Shown: in pieces, positions 12,893 to 27,529 of the stretch
How positions within the stretch are numbered: the first letter of the stretch is position 1
Layout: each line of letters opens with the position of its first letter
Assembly: GCA_025603075.1 (NCBI GenBank)
Contig: MU626300.1
Span: 1 to 64,000, forward strand
Reading direction: 5' to 3'
Length of the DNA stretch: 64,000 bases
Origin: Neoconidiobolus thromboides FSU 785
Lineage: Eukaryota; Entomophthoromycota; Entomophthoromycetes; Entomophthorales; Neoconidiobolaceae
Made by a program: the position numbers and the translations under genes
The notes under the pieces: model-generated
Told to the model about the DNA's origin: nothing
Seen by the model: the letters and a program-made list of their open reading frames with translations, nothing else
Database searches by the model: none

Positions 12893-13600
12893 AAAAAGTA
12901 AAAAGTAAAAAATATTAGCATTTTATAACACATTAAAAAAAGATTATACTTAATATGCTTTTTAAAAAAGTCAGTGATTAAGTATTTAATGGAAATAATA
13001 GAGTATCTCCCTATTCAAACATATTAACATCTAAATTTACAAAATTTTAATATTTCAAAAATACAGTACTAGTTGAGGTGATTTTATTTATTTACATTCA
13101 AACATTATTATATATCACAAATGTTTGTAAAACTAAATTGATATTTATATCAGTTATTGTTCTGCATTATTATTTATAATATTTTTTTAATGTTATTTAA
13201 AATTAATCAAATAAAATTTACTAAATCCTCTTTTAAAATCCTAGCCAATAAAATAACTACAAGATGTTAAACATTTTGAACAAATCTAGGACAGTAAACT
13301 TACTTTTTTTGGTCTTAAATACAACCTATCAATCTAAATTTCATGGTTTGAGTTCTTTCTTTAGCTAATCAGATGCTCTAGTCCTTATTTTTGTCGAATA
13401 TTATTGGCTTTTAGGGTAAAAAGCATAAAATCTATGAATTAATCCGATAACTCTACGTAATCAAAAGATAATGGTAATAGTATATGATAGAAATAATTTG
13501 ATAAGCTATCAAATTGTTTATCATGTTGAAATAATATATACGAATGTTCGAGAATGATTGGCTCATCCCATGTTACGACAATCTTCCCTAATAATAAATG

Positions 13601-13608
13601 TATATAAA
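13601..13608 (+). promoter_or_regulatory. TATA box of GAPDH
   Basis: TATATAAA stands 43 bp before the GAPDH start codon, followed by CAACAATTT. A strong TATA element close to the start fits a highly expressed gene. In such an AT-rich region the match could arise by chance, so this is an inference from position. Confidence 0.4.
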
Positions 13609-13641
13609 CAACAATTTTTATTATCTTTAAAGTAATCTTAA

Positions 13642-14658
<1,017 letters not shown>

Positions 14659-15618
14659 ATATTTAATTCTTTGAAATAATATATTGCTTTTAAACTAATT
14701 TAGGTAACTTGCTTTTTAATTTTTTAATTTTTTAAATATAAATATAGTAAGTGTTATTCTTTACAATATCAAATTATATTATAAATATTATTATTCATCA
14801 ATTGATTTATTTAATAATTATGAATGGGGTCTGTCAGTATATGGGGATGTATTTTTGTTTAAGAGTTTTGCTAACAATTTTTCCGCTCAGATAGCGCTTA
14901 AGAGATGGAAAAAGTAATGAAGCCAAAAAACCATCCTTGTATATACTATAAGTTTGCTATGCTAAACTATTTTAAAGTAGTTATTTAAGTTGGAAGGATG
15001 TAGTTCATAAAATAGATGTATAGTGTATAGACAAGTATCTTTCTAGTAACTTTTGTTATGTTTTTGTAGATAAGAAATATATCTCTGATGTCATATATGG
15101 TAATTTTTTATTGTCCTAGTTTTTTTAGTACATGAATCATTGCCAGTTTTGGTCATATTCTCGGTTAATCTCTAAAGTAAAAGATTATTATTCTAAGTAT
15201 AACCTCTTGTCTTTATTAAAGATATTGGTACTCCGCATTATAAATGATTTAATATGATATTATCTTAGGTCTGCTATCTTATTCTGTTCTATCAAAATAC
15301 CAAAGTTAAAATTGTGTACTATTTATATAAGTAATTATTTATATTTAATGACCTATACACTATTAATTTGGTCTATTGAAACATTTTAACATTGTTGTTA
15401 GCTATCTATCATATCTAGTTGGCTCTTCAAGCTTATAAAAATAGTTTTATTTGGATATATCTGCTTCCAAATAAGACTGATTTTGATGGCTAAAGTATAT
15501 AATAAAATTTAATTTAAATATCACTAGAGCTTCTTGGATTGAAGTCCAATATGTTTTTATATGAAATCGGTATTTAAAGTAGTTTAAATTTAAGATATCA
15601 ACTATATCAAACATTTTT
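14659..15618. other. Intergenic region with one MITE copy
   Basis: This lies between the GAPDH stop and the stop of the convergent P-loop kinase gene. It contains one element copy 185 bp after GAPDH. The rest is AT-rich with no convincing coding or RNA signal. Confidence 0.5.
14843..14938 (+). mobile_element. MITE-like hairpin element, copy D
   Basis: This copy runs from GGGGATGTATTTTTG to CCAAAAAACCATCCTT, with inner arms TTTTTCCGC and GGAAAAA around TAGCGCTTA. GTATAT flanks it on both sides (14837-14842 and 14939-14944), a good candidate target duplication. It sits in the GAPDH downstream region. Confidence 0.8.
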
Positions 15619-16711
15619 TTATTTAATATTTTTGATACTTTTACTATTCTTTTGTACTAAATCTTCAATAATCTTTGACGTATGTTGTAAAATAGATTCA
15701 GGTGAATGAAAACAAGATACATTTGCCAATTTCTCCACACGCTTGTAATAATTTATCACTTTCTTTGAACCCCCATTATAAGCGTCGATTCTACTTTCAA
15801 TTATTTTTCTATCAGGATTGTTAAATCTCTTTATTTGTTCTTCTATTGTACAATCTATATTAACAACTAAATTGGGTGAGCAAATCTAATAAAATGTAAG
15901 TTTAAAATAATAAAATATTGAAATGATATTACATTGTCTTGAAACTCTATTGTTTGTTCTATTTTCCTTGGGAAGCCATCAATTATAAATCTAGTCTTGT
16001 TAGAAGTCAACATTGCATTACGAAAAATTGACGTAATAGTAGACGATGGAATAGTAACACCGTCTTTTATACAATTACTTAAAACTGAGTAATTGGTAGA
16101 TGATGGATCGCTTAATTCCTTTCCAACTAGCTCATTTACTAAACTTATTAATATTTAAATATCAAAATTAAAATAAATAATACGATTGAGATGTAACATA
16201 TTAAATTTGTTTGATAGCTCTTTGGCCAAAGTAGTTTTGCCACTTGAAGGCCCACCTAGTTATATTTAATATGTGTCATTTACTAAAAACGATAAGTTAC
16301 CAATAACAAAAACAATAAACGGATCTTCATCAAGTAATAGTTGATTATTCTTTTTCATCTCTTCAACCATTTTACCATAATTTTCACCACCTTAAATTAG
16401 TTTAACAAAATATAAATGTAAACAATAAAATTACCTTTTCTTTGTTGAATTAAAGCCCAATAAAGTCCATAAAGCATAGTCAACACTGCTACTACAGCTA
16501 ATGGATGAAATCCGCTACCATAATCTTCTATCATAGCTCTGTCTCCGAATTTTATTTCTCTTCCATCATTTAATACAATTTTGTCGATTTTTTTCCCTTT
16601 TCCTTTCTTTAACATTGAATAACATCTGATAGTGTCATTGTTTATTATACATTTTTTAAGTAAATTGGTATTTAATTTAAAACTTAGTTTTTTTAATCTA
16701 ATCAAACTCAT
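15619..16711 (-). CDS. Membrane-anchored adenylate-kinase-like P-loop protein
   Basis: Five exons join in frame. Exon 1 encodes a basic, mitochondrial-presequence-like start (MSLIRLKKLSFKLNTN) and a hydrophobic helix HPLAVVAVLTMLYGLYWAL. Later exons encode an adenylate/UMP-CMP kinase fold: P-loop GGPSSGKTTLAKEL, the NMP-binding motif FIIDGFPRKIEQT, and SRIDAYNGGSKKVINYYKR. The usual P-loop GxPGSGKGT is changed to PSSGKTT, and the LID part around the RxDD motif is short or missing. A nucleotide-phosphotransfer role facing a mitochondrial compartment is inferred, not shown. The join CAAAGAAAAG|GTGGTGAAAAT links the anchor to the kinase over a 43 bp intron with a good CTAAT branch site. Two separate genes is the alternative. 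Confidence 0.7.
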
Positions 16712-17020
16712 ACTTATTAAATTTGATTTAATTTAATTATTTTAAATATAGACTTTATTTTCCCATAAACTAGTAAATCAATCCTTTGCTAAACCTTAAC
16801 AATTATTTTGACTATTGAATAATAAAATTGAATATTATGTGAATTTGGTAGCACTGTGCATAAATTATTATAAGACGTCTTTATTTTCTAAATAGAATAA
16901 ATATTCAGTACTTAAAAATTTAATATAATTGGTCTAAAAGCGAATTACTACATAAAATATTGAGGTGAAAAAGTATATTAATAATAATTTTTTATATCCA
17001 ATTTATATCTACTGCTAATA
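16712..17020. other. Intergenic region, nothing recognised
   Basis: Short AT-rich spacer between divergent start codons. It must contain both promoters, but no specific element stands out. Confidence 0.5.
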
Positions 17021-17705
17021 ATGTCATCTCAATTAAATACTAAAACTATTATATCCAACGTTAATGAAAAATATAGTGATATCTTAAATAATATAATAAG
17101 ATTCAAATTAAGCTTTGATGAAGTTCACGAAGCAGAATTAATAGACTGTGATAACTCTGGAATTAAAGTTTTATTTTTTGATAAAAAAGATAGTGAAAAA
17201 AAGAAGAAGGGATACGTAAAGTTTAACGACCAAGTTAATAATATAGGTGAATTTTATACACAATTTTCAGTTTTAAAAAAAGAAGCATATGAAGGTTTAA
17301 AAGTAAAACATAATAATATATCCTCATTTTAATATCTTAACGTTATATTAGATAAAAGAGGTAGAAGTTTCAGATAAGATAGACAACTTTAGACTTCCAG
17401 ATGGCTACCTTATGGTGATGGTGCTTTGTGGAATGACCTTTTTATTTTGCTTTGCATATCGTATTGGCCTTAATCCACTTTTAACTGAACTTAGAGATAA
17501 TATGGGTGACGAATTCATATTCCGTACTATTAGCTATATTCTATATTCAAACATTATAGTATCATTCTTGACTTTTATTGTCTGCTATTTACATGGAAAT
17601 TATACTTTTTACTGTACTTGTAAATGGATGACATCTTCATTTGTATTTGGAATGCTGTCTCTTGCAGTATTAGTCCCTTCAAGACGTCTTAAGATTCTTG
17701 GTTGA
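17021..17705 (+). CDS. DUF2470-like membrane protein
   Basis: Two exons give about 211 residues once the intron from 17307 to 17359 is removed. The N-terminal 95 residues (TKTIISNVNEKYSDILNNI ... HEAELIDCDNSGIKVLF) follow the pattern of the DUF2470 fold found beside haem-utilisation proteins, but the usual HMN.DH histidines are replaced by NVNEKYS. The C-terminal half has three hydrophobic segments (LMVMVLCGMTFLFCFAYRI, TISYILYSNIIVSFLTFIV, SSFVFGMLSLAVLV). This is the architecture of fungal DUF2470 proteins with a membrane tail. Molecular function is unknown. Confidence 0.6.
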
Positions 17706-17818
17706 TTCATTCTAACCGCTTTTTTTTAATGATACCAAGATTCTTGATCAAAAATAAAATTAATACAGCATAATGTGAAACTAAACTATTAACATTTTCA
17801 ATTTAATAACAATAGAAT

Positions 17819-18296
17819 TTAATTCCTTTTGGAGGTTTTTTTTGAGCCAAGAGTAACTTTATCAGATTCCAAACTAGCAACAAAATCATTCAAAATATCA
17901 TAAAGATGATCATTTCTACGTGCACACAATTTAACATCTTCTGATGTGATTGTACTTCTTCTAGCATGACCAGAGAAAGCTTCGATATCTTTTGACATGT
18001 GTTGTAACTGCGTATACATTACATCTCCCAAAACTTGCTTAAAATTTCGAGTTATCTTACAATTGAGTTTTTTTTCTATTTAATATTTGAGGTTAAATCA
18101 TTATTATAATATCCTTTATCTTACCTTCAGAATCACAAACTTTAGATGTTGTGTTCCATATCGAAGCTCTCAATTTCTATTATAATTTAATATTATCGAT
18201 TTATAATAAATAATTTACTTCTTCTATTCCATCTATATTTAAATCACCATCATCCTTATTTAAACTTGAATCATTTATATCTTCAAGGTTGTCCAT
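17819..18296 (-). CDS. MHF1: CENP-S/MHF1 histone-fold protein
   Basis: Three exons give about 115 residues: an acidic start MDNLEDINDSSLNKDDGD, then KLRASIWNTTSKVCDSEEKK, then DVMYTQLQHMSKDIEAFSGH and ARRSTITSEDVKLCARRNDH. The motif FxxHA+R+TI...DVKL.ARR is characteristic of CENP-S (MHF1). This histone-fold protein pairs with CENP-X at inner kinetochores and binds branched DNA with the FANCM/Mph1 helicase in repair. Length is normal for the family, and the basic tail KVTLGSKKTSKRN is plausible. Confidence 0.88.
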
Positions 18297-18472
18297 AATT
18301 TATAAAAGTTTAAAAAAAGCAAATTAAATATTTGTAGTTTTCAACCTAAACTAATAATAAATTTTAATTATGGAAATAGTAGATTGTCAAATTAAATATA
18401 AAAAAATTGTTTCATATTTAATTAAACTATTATTTAAATTATTAAAAATCAACATTTTATTATCAAATTATA

Positions 18473-20147
18473 TTAATGAAAAAGTGCTTCGATCTCGCTT
18501 ACTTCCTTTAGAAGAGGAGTAAGGTTATCGTGACCATTTTCAGTAACAACTACCGAATCTTCAATACGTACACCACCAACCTTAACAAATTCTTGGGCAA
18601 GATCAATATTTACGTATTTGGCAATTTCTGGATCTGCAATACCTGCAGCAATTAAAGCTGAAGAGAAGTAGATACCTGGTTCAACAGTTACAACCATACC
18701 TTTAGTAAGTTTACGGCGCATACGTAAATAGCGAATCCCTGGTTCTTGAATACGTTCAACGCCTTTAGGATAGCCACCAACATCATGGACATCAAGACCA
18801 ATAGAATGACCAAGGCCATGTGGGAAAAATATAGCAACAGCACCAGATTTTAGGGCTTCTTCAGGAGTACCTTTGAGGATGTTAAGTTTAACTAAACCTT
18901 CAGCAGCAACTTTCATAGCAAGGCGGTGTAAATCTTCCCACTGTACACCTTCTTTAATAGTATCAAGGACTGCTTTTTGCATATCAAGTACCAATTGATA
19001 GACAGCACGTCCCTTTTCAGTAAATTTACCAGCAACTGGGAATGTACGAGTAATATCGGCAGCGTGATAGCGGAAATCACATCCAGCATCAACCAACACT
19101 AATTCACCTTCTGCTTTAATATTAGCACAGTTTTGATGATAATGAAGAATAGCCCCATTAGTACCAGATCCTACGATGGGATTATAGCCTAACCCGGATG
19201 AACTAAATAAATATTCAACATTTATTTTTTAAAAATATGTATAATTTACCCATGAGCATGACAATGATATGCGAATAGGGCATGGAGCTCACGTTCATTC
19301 ATACCAGCTTGTGCTTCTTTCATTAATTTAACATGAGCTTCACTGAATACAACTTAATAAATACTTAAAATAATTTAATTAGAGTAGATTACCAAGAGAT
19401 ACGATTAGCTTCACGTAAAAGCGAGATTTCGAAGTCTGATTTAATCATCCGTGATTCATTTAATGCACTAATAAAATACTAAATTTATATTAATAAATAA
19501 AGTATAATAACTTACGTTTGAAGATGTTCATTATTAAGTTTTGATGAAAATTGAGTAATAGTTTCGTTTTTAAATACTTGATCAAATGTGTGAATAGTAT
19601 TTGAGTTCAACTTCTCGATATAAGGGATAAGTTGTTCAACGTATAATATTTCATCGACATTATATTTTTCTTTTTGTTCAGTTAAACTTGCTATTTAAGA
19701 TAAGTTTAATTTCAAATTTAATTATTTTCATATAACTTACGTTGCTCTCCAATCCACATTATTTCATCGTCATGTATCTTTGGCGCGAATAAAATAGATT
19801 TACCAGAGGATAATTCAACGATGACGTGATATCCAGGTTGATCAACACCTAATAAATTAATTAGTCTATTTAATAATTAGATAAATTTTATAATACCAGT
19901 TAAATAGAAGAAATTAGATTCTTGACGAAATACTTCATCCTAATAACAGAATTTAGTGAAATATTGATATTAATTCGTTTATACTTACCATATCAGTGTC
20001 ATGTCTGCAAGAAGCAATGTCACCTTGGAGATATAAAATATCATTGTCTTCGACTTTGGTTAATGTTTTCAAATAACTAACGACTTTCTCCACATTTTGT
20101 TTAGCAGGGTATTGTACGTTAATGAGCTGAGATACTGTTGCAACCAT
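18473..20147 (-). CDS. PEPD: Xaa-Pro dipeptidase (prolidase), M24B family
   Basis: About seven exons encode roughly 450 residues. The N-terminus MVATVSQLINVQYPAKQNVE leads into the aminopeptidase-P N domain, with residues matching FLGVDQPGYHVIVELSSGK in the third exon. The C-terminal pita-bread domain shows all five metal ligands of the family: Asp in VDAGCDFRYHAADITR (two), His in HGLGHSIGLDVHD, Glu in TVEPGIYF and Glu in VRIEDSVVV. Prolidases cleave dipeptides ending in proline in the cytosol and use Mn2+ or Zn2+. Introns near 19220, 19360, 19480, 19700, 19870 and 19950 have canonical ends. No missing residue is apparent. Confidence 0.92.
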
Positions 20148-20791
20148 ATTAAATTTAAGTAAAATAGGTAATAGTCTGATCTGGTATTGTCTATTTATAC
20201 TTTTATTTTTTATTTTTATTTTTATTTAAATAACTGATACTACAAATTTAGTTGATTATAATTGGTTAAATTTATTGTGGTTATGGTTGAAAATGACATC
20301 AGGTGACCAAAATTTCGAAGTGAAATCATTCTGATTTAAATCCTAATTAAATTAATCCAAAATCTTCATTAATAATAATATTATATCATATTAATTTATG
20401 TAATAAATATCTTGATATCTTAATTTTAAAAATTTTAAAAAATCGTATATTAATTATATTTATTGTAATAAATCTCTATAAATTTACGTTTAACTTGATA
20501 TGCATGTGAGGTTATTTTTAATAACTTGGTATTTTTTGAATTTGAAGTCTTCTAAAAAATAATTAAAATACTGAAATGACTAAAGACAGTCACTCTTGTA
20601 AATAAAAATTAATATTAATTCTACTTTCTTATTTTCTATTCTATTCTGATTAATATTAATAATTTCATGTATTAATATTAAATCCTTATTTTATATACAT
20701 TTACTTATAATTTATTAAAAACAATTAATAAGTTTTATAAATTTTAATAAATTTTATTTTAATAAAAAAGTGAAATACAAATTAGACATTG
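20148..20791. other. Intergenic region, nothing recognised
   Basis: AT-rich spacer between the 5' end of prolidase and the 3' end of the Zn2Cys6 gene. I found no repeat element, RNA gene or coding exon. Confidence 0.5.
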
Positions 20792-23716
20792 TTACATAGG
20801 GGCATTTGGATTAAAATTAAAGTCAAAGTTATATAAGGGATCCCAACCAAATGGCTCTAATGTATTATTTCTATCTGAGTTCATATTTTGTAAATTATTA
20901 TTATTATTAAATCCATTGTACATAAATTGATTAGGATCAATAATGTTTTGATTATTAAGATTGGTAAATGCAGCTAAATTATTATTGTTATTAAGTTGCG
21001 CTTGGTTTTGCTGTAACAATGAATTTAAAAAGAGTTGTTGATTGGCATTATTATTAAATAACATTGTGTTTTGTAATCCTTGTTGGGCTAACGAATTATA
21101 GTTCATTATATAGTTACTATTGTTGTTATTCCCCAAGTTTAGACCTTCTGATATTAATGTATTTGAACTCAAAGTAGGTTGATTTTGTTGAGAGCCAATA
21201 TTACTATTAGTTAAGTTCACTTGGCTATTGTTTAATTCAAAAGCTGATTGGTGAACAAAAGCTTGATTGCTTGAACTATAGCTTGTGGAATTTGTAACTG
21301 GGATATCTCTTTTCGGTACATTCTCAATAATTTCACGTAGTATAGCCGGCTGTTCACTTGAAGGTTGAGCTTGAATGCTTGAGTTTGAATTATTGTTCGA
21401 ACCATCATTGTTTTGGTTATTATTACTCGAAGTGTTTGTCTGCTTAATGTCTTTAAGTACTCTGGCTTGTAAAAATTGAGTTGGATTGAGAGGTTTAATT
21501 CCATGCACTCCTATATTTGGATTAATATTATTTGGCATAGCTGGATTAGCATTTTGTTGTTGAGGTGGATTTTCTCTAACATTTTGTGGAATACTATTCT
21601 TGTCATTATTTTCGCCTTGCTCAACCCATTGTTCTGAGCTAGCTAATCCATAAAACGTGTGTACGATTTCTTTAAGGGATTCAGGCCAAGATTCATCAAT
21701 GTATCCTTGTGTTAGAATACCTAAAGACGTTAACATATCAAGAGACCCCATAACGATCTTCTTTGACATGGGTGTATAGCTAAAGGTTGAAATGATGCTT
21801 AGTGTATCAAACGCATATTGCTTAGACTTTTCTTGAGAAGCCTGTTCATCAATAGTTGTAGATGCTCCTAAAGTGTGAATTGAAAATGCTACTAACAATG
21901 GATAATATTTAAAAAATAAAAAAGTTTCTCTGTAACTCTCGATATGATTACTAACTAAATGCACGATACCTCGTGACGCGATTTCACATTTATCATAATA
22001 AGAGCGTGCAAATGTACTAAGCAAATTAGATGGTCGAGGCAAAAGTGGACGATGAAGTAAAATTGTGATAGTTAAATAATATAATTTAAGGTGCAATCCA
22101 AATTTATAGCTATTGTTTTGCTCAGAGTAATCCAATGAATTTATCTGTGGCCACTCTTGTAATAAAGAATGGTACCAACCTAATAATGTGTCATCCAAAT
22201 GGTGTATTTGTGATTGTAATTTTAAAGCAGAATAACCTTGACGGGAACGCACCGAATAAATATTGTGTGTTAATTTTCCATAAATTTGCATCAATTCAAC
22301 AAATTTAGAGAAAAACATCCGTCTCAGATTTAAAGGAGGCTGTTTAGGAAGTGGGATAGATACAACATTTGGCATACCAGATCCAGTTTCATAGGAAAGA
22401 TCTGGAAAAGGGGTGTCATATTCATCTTCGCTAATAGCAAGAGGTCGACCAACGTTTACACTGGTGATCCTATCAGTAATGTAACAGCCCCACCATAATC
22501 TACGCCTTGCTTCTCTTTCTAATAAACTTTCAGAGTCACTTTCTACAATAATAAAATCACGATGTAATCCAAGATCTAAAGCTTGGCGAATAGCAATACC
22601 CGAATTAGTCCAAGATTTCCCACCACGAGCTATATGAACACATAAGGAAAGTAAAAGAAATGCTTGAATGCTATAAATTGTAGGCTCATCAATCAAGAGC
22701 AAAAGTTTTTGACGGGAACGGACATAAAGAATTTCGCCAAGTTGGTTTAAATTTTCAATTTGGTTCTGCTTAACATGTTCAAATGTATAAAGACTAAGTG
22801 AGCAAATTGCATCTAATAAAAAAGCAGGAAGTGATGAGGTTGATTGATTGTACTCCTGTAAAAACCAATCCTGGCAAATAATGGGGAAATGAGGATGAAT
22901 GGTATTGAAATAGTTGACTACCAATATGTCTAGGTGTTCTTTGGGTAAGGAAAGATTCAAATTCAGTGAAGCGGTTCTACTTGCACTAAGAATATCGGCA
23001 TCAGCAGGTACTTTCAATAGTTCAACTTTGTCTGCTTCTTTACTTTGTCGCATTAAATAAACCCCAGAACTTTCACCAAGATACCTTGTGCTTCCGTTTT
23101 CTAAAAGATTAAGCTGACCTGCTTTTCTAGGTGGATTTACATGCTTAACTACTGCTTGAGATCTTAAGTTCACCCCAGAAACTTTGATATAACTTTCAAC
23201 TGGCCTAGGAAATTTAGAAACTTCCTTCCCTGTTGATTTGTTATTTGAGCTTATAACCCTTACCTCATTATTTCTGTTCGCTAAAACTATTTGTTTATTG
23301 TTCCCTGTTTCATTTTTGGACATTTCATTACTAACATTTTTAGGAGATTCATGATCAGAGTTGATTTCTTCTCCGAATTCTAAATTGTCATAATTTTCAT
23401 CAAAAAACGGCTCACCTTCTATAAGGAAAGGATCTTCAGAATTAGAAGCAAAATTTGGAGGAACTGAAGGTGATATTTTTTCAACGTAATCTTCCAGAAG
23501 GTTTTGTAAACTATCAAGTCTATTTTCTAACGCTCTAACATAACCCTTTTGTGGCCCTCTTCTTTTTTCAATTGCTACGTAGACACATTCAAATCCATGC
23601 ACAGTACAATTTGAACATTTAGGATAGTCACCAGAGCATTTGGTTTTCTTTTTTCTACAAGGCTCACAAGCTTGTCTAGCTCTTGATCTTTTGTTAGCAG
23701 ACTCGTCGTCAGCCAT
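20792..23716 (-). CDS. Zn(II)2Cys6 fungal transcription factor
   Basis: A single long exon of 974 codons. The N-terminal zinc cluster has Cys17, 20, 27, 34, 37 and 44 (CX2CX6CX6CX2CX6C, with RKKKTKC), then the linker RRGPQKGYVRALENRLDSL, a probable dimerising coiled coil. The fungal-specific transcription factor domain lies at about 255-560 (YFNTIHPHFPIICQDWF, ALDLGLHRDFIIV, ARRRLWWGCYITDRITSVNV, RPLAISEDEYDTPFPD). The last 250 residues are Asn/Gln-rich and probably activating. The wording RRGPQKGYV and the domain order are those of the sugar and plant-cell-wall regulator class (XlnR/Gal4-like), but the target genes cannot be told from sequence. Confidence 0.9.
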   Translation of the reverse strand: MADDESANKRSRARQACEPCRKKKTKCSGDYPKCSNCTVHGFECVYVAIEKRRGPQKGYVRALENRLDSLQNLLEDYVEKISPSVPPNFASNSEDPFLIEGEPFFDENYDNLEFGEEINSDHESPKNVSNEMSKNETGNNKQIVLANRNNEVRVISSNNKSTGKEVSKFPRPVESYIKVSGVNLRSQAVVKHVNPPRKAGQLNLLENGSTRYLGESSGVYLMRQSKEADKVELLKVPADADILSASRTASLNLNLSLPKEHLDILVVNYFNTIHPHFPIICQDWFLQEYNQSTSSLPAFLLDAICSLSLYTFEHVKQNQIENLNQLGEILYVRSRQKLLLLIDEPTIYSIQAFLLLSLCVHIARGGKSWTNSGIAIRQALDLGLHRDFIIVESDSESLLEREARRRLWWGCYITDRITSVNVGRPLAISEDEYDTPFPDLSYETGSGMPNVVSIPLPKQPPLNLRRMFFSKFVELMQIYGKLTHNIYSVRSRQGYSALKLQSQIHHLDDTLLGWYHSLLQEWPQINSLDYSEQNNSYKFGLHLKLYYLTITILLHRPLLPRPSNLLSTFARSYYDKCEIASRGIVHLVSNHIESYRETFLFFKYYPLLVAFSIHTLGASTTIDEQASQEKSKQYAFDTLSIISTFSYTPMSKKIVMGSLDMLTSLGILTQGYIDESWPESLKEIVHTFYGLASSEQWVEQGENNDKNSIPQNVRENPPQQQNANPAMPNNINPNIGVHGIKPLNPTQFLQARVLKDIKQTNTSSNNNQNNDGSNNNSNSSIQAQPSSEQPAILREIIENVPKRDIPVTNSTSYSSSNQAFVHQSAFELNNSQVNLTNSNIGSQQNQPTLSSNTLISEGLNLGNNNNSNYIMNYNSLAQQGLQNTMLFNNNANQQLFLNSLLQQNQAQLNNNNNLAAFTNLNNQNIIDPNQFMYNGFNNNNNLQNMNSDRNNTLEPFGWDPLYNFDFNFNPNAPM

Positions 23717-24544
23717 TTTAAACTAATTTTGATTGTATATTTAAAATATAGATTTTACTGAAAGCATATAGCTTGAGGAATGAAAAAACTGTTTATTAAA
23801 TTCTCATAATTATTTGAGAATAGTTGAGTAATATTTGTACACAGTTTAGGTTACAGTTAAAAATTACTAAATTTGTAAATAATCACAGTTTAAAGTAGGA
23901 AATTGAATTTTAATATTAATAAAACGAAGTTTATTAAAAGAAATTCATTAAAAAGAAATGATATAAGGATATAAGAATTAAGCTAAGATATATTATAGGA
24001 AGTGTTAATAGTTTTACATTTCTTGATCCCAATATGTTTCAATTATCAATTTTCAATATGAATAAAAAGCTTATTAAAATTTGTTAATATTATTTAAAAC
24101 ATTGCGTAGTTTATTTAATATTATATTATTAATACAATAAATATTTAAGTTATATTTCAAGTATAATAAAATTAAATTACTAAAATAGAATTTTGACTTT
24201 TTGATGTATTAAGGCTTGTTTATTTTGAAATCAAAAATTAAAGACTTTAGAACGTCCTATTTGCCAGTTTTTGATAAATATAATGCTAGCTAGTGTTTCT
24301 AATATATTATTTATACAATTATATTAGATAAAATTATAGTATTAACGTGATTATAGCTTATTCTCATTTAATTTGATAGAGATAAGGCTAAAATTAAAAA
24401 AAAGGATTAAGTTACAATAAATTAAATCATGTTAAAAATAATTTATAGCTAATATTTGATAAGAAATTAAAAATGATTGGATTAAATAATCAGCATGCTG
24501 CTATAAATTAAATTATAATCAAATATAAATAAAATAAAATTTTT
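23717..24544. other. Intergenic region between divergent genes
   Basis: AT-rich DNA between the divergent Zn2Cys6 gene and the PFK-2 gene. It presumably contains both promoters. I saw no recognisable motif or repeat element. Confidence 0.5.
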
Positions 24545-26468
<1,924 letters not shown>

Positions 26469-27529
26469 TTATAGCAACTGTTTACTAAAGTTGTTGTTCT
26501 GTCTTCTGAACATTTCGTTTATATTTGAAATATATCCCGTATATAATATTTTTTAACCCATTATTATAAAAATGAATACTGTTTTATGCTACTATACACA
26601 TTCTTTAAAAACATTAACCTATTGTATAGTAATCATCTTTTTTTATTATCATTTATGAGTAAGACTATATATAAACTTCTTTTTTGATTCAGTATTTGAC
26701 TGAAAAGTTTTGATCTATGTTAAATAAAAATAAATAAATAAATAAAAGAGAACAAAAAACATTACCATCCGTTTAATATTTAATATTTTATTATAACTCG
26801 ATACATAAAATGCTTAAACTTATTATAATACATTTTGTAGTGAATATAATATATGAACTCACCAAACTTAAGAAAGCCTATTTCAAAGCAGCTTATAATT
26901 GTCTAAGTTTAAATGTCTACTCTGTAGTGATAATTTTTATACTCAATAAGCTCTATATTATTGAGTTGATTACAGCTTGATACTTAAGATCCATCCTTAA
27001 ATAAATAGTTAACTCGCGCACTTTTGAGCTTAAATACCTTTAAAATAATAGTAAAGTTAATCATTCCTTAAAAAACTTAGTTATAGGCATCTTATATATG
27101 GTGATGTATTTTTTTGTTTAAGAGCTTTACTAACAACCTTTCCACTAAATAGCACTTAAAAAATAGAGAAAATAATAAAACCAAAAAAACATTCCCATGT
27201 TTTCAAGAATTATGATATCAAATTATTTTTTAAATAGTATATTTTTAATAAGTATAGTTCTTTTTAATCAACTATTATAATTTAGTTTGTGTGTTATTGA
27301 CATTTAAATTTTATATTCATTAATTAAAGCGAAATATCCTTTTGTAAACTTAAACATCTTATAAGAGTCATTTTTAACTATTAATTTAAAATAAATAGTT
27401 TTATAAATATTATTAATAGACCAAATAGTTATTTTATTATTGAATCTAAATTGAATCCAACATTAAAATATTTATCTCGAATAAATATTTCATATAGATA
27501 AAATTAATTTGTTTAATTTATGGCTAAGT
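26469..27529. other. Intergenic region with one MITE copy
   Basis: Convergent 3' flanks of the PFK-2 gene and the secreted repeat-protein gene. It contains one element copy. Nothing else is recognised. Confidence 0.5.
27100..27196 (+). mobile_element. MITE-like hairpin element, copy E
   Basis: A more diverged copy: it starts GGTGATGTATTTTTTTG and ends CCAAAAAAACATTCCC, with TTTCCACTAAATAGCACTTAA inside, so the AGCGCT core has changed to AGCACT. It sits between two convergent genes. Confidence 0.7.
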
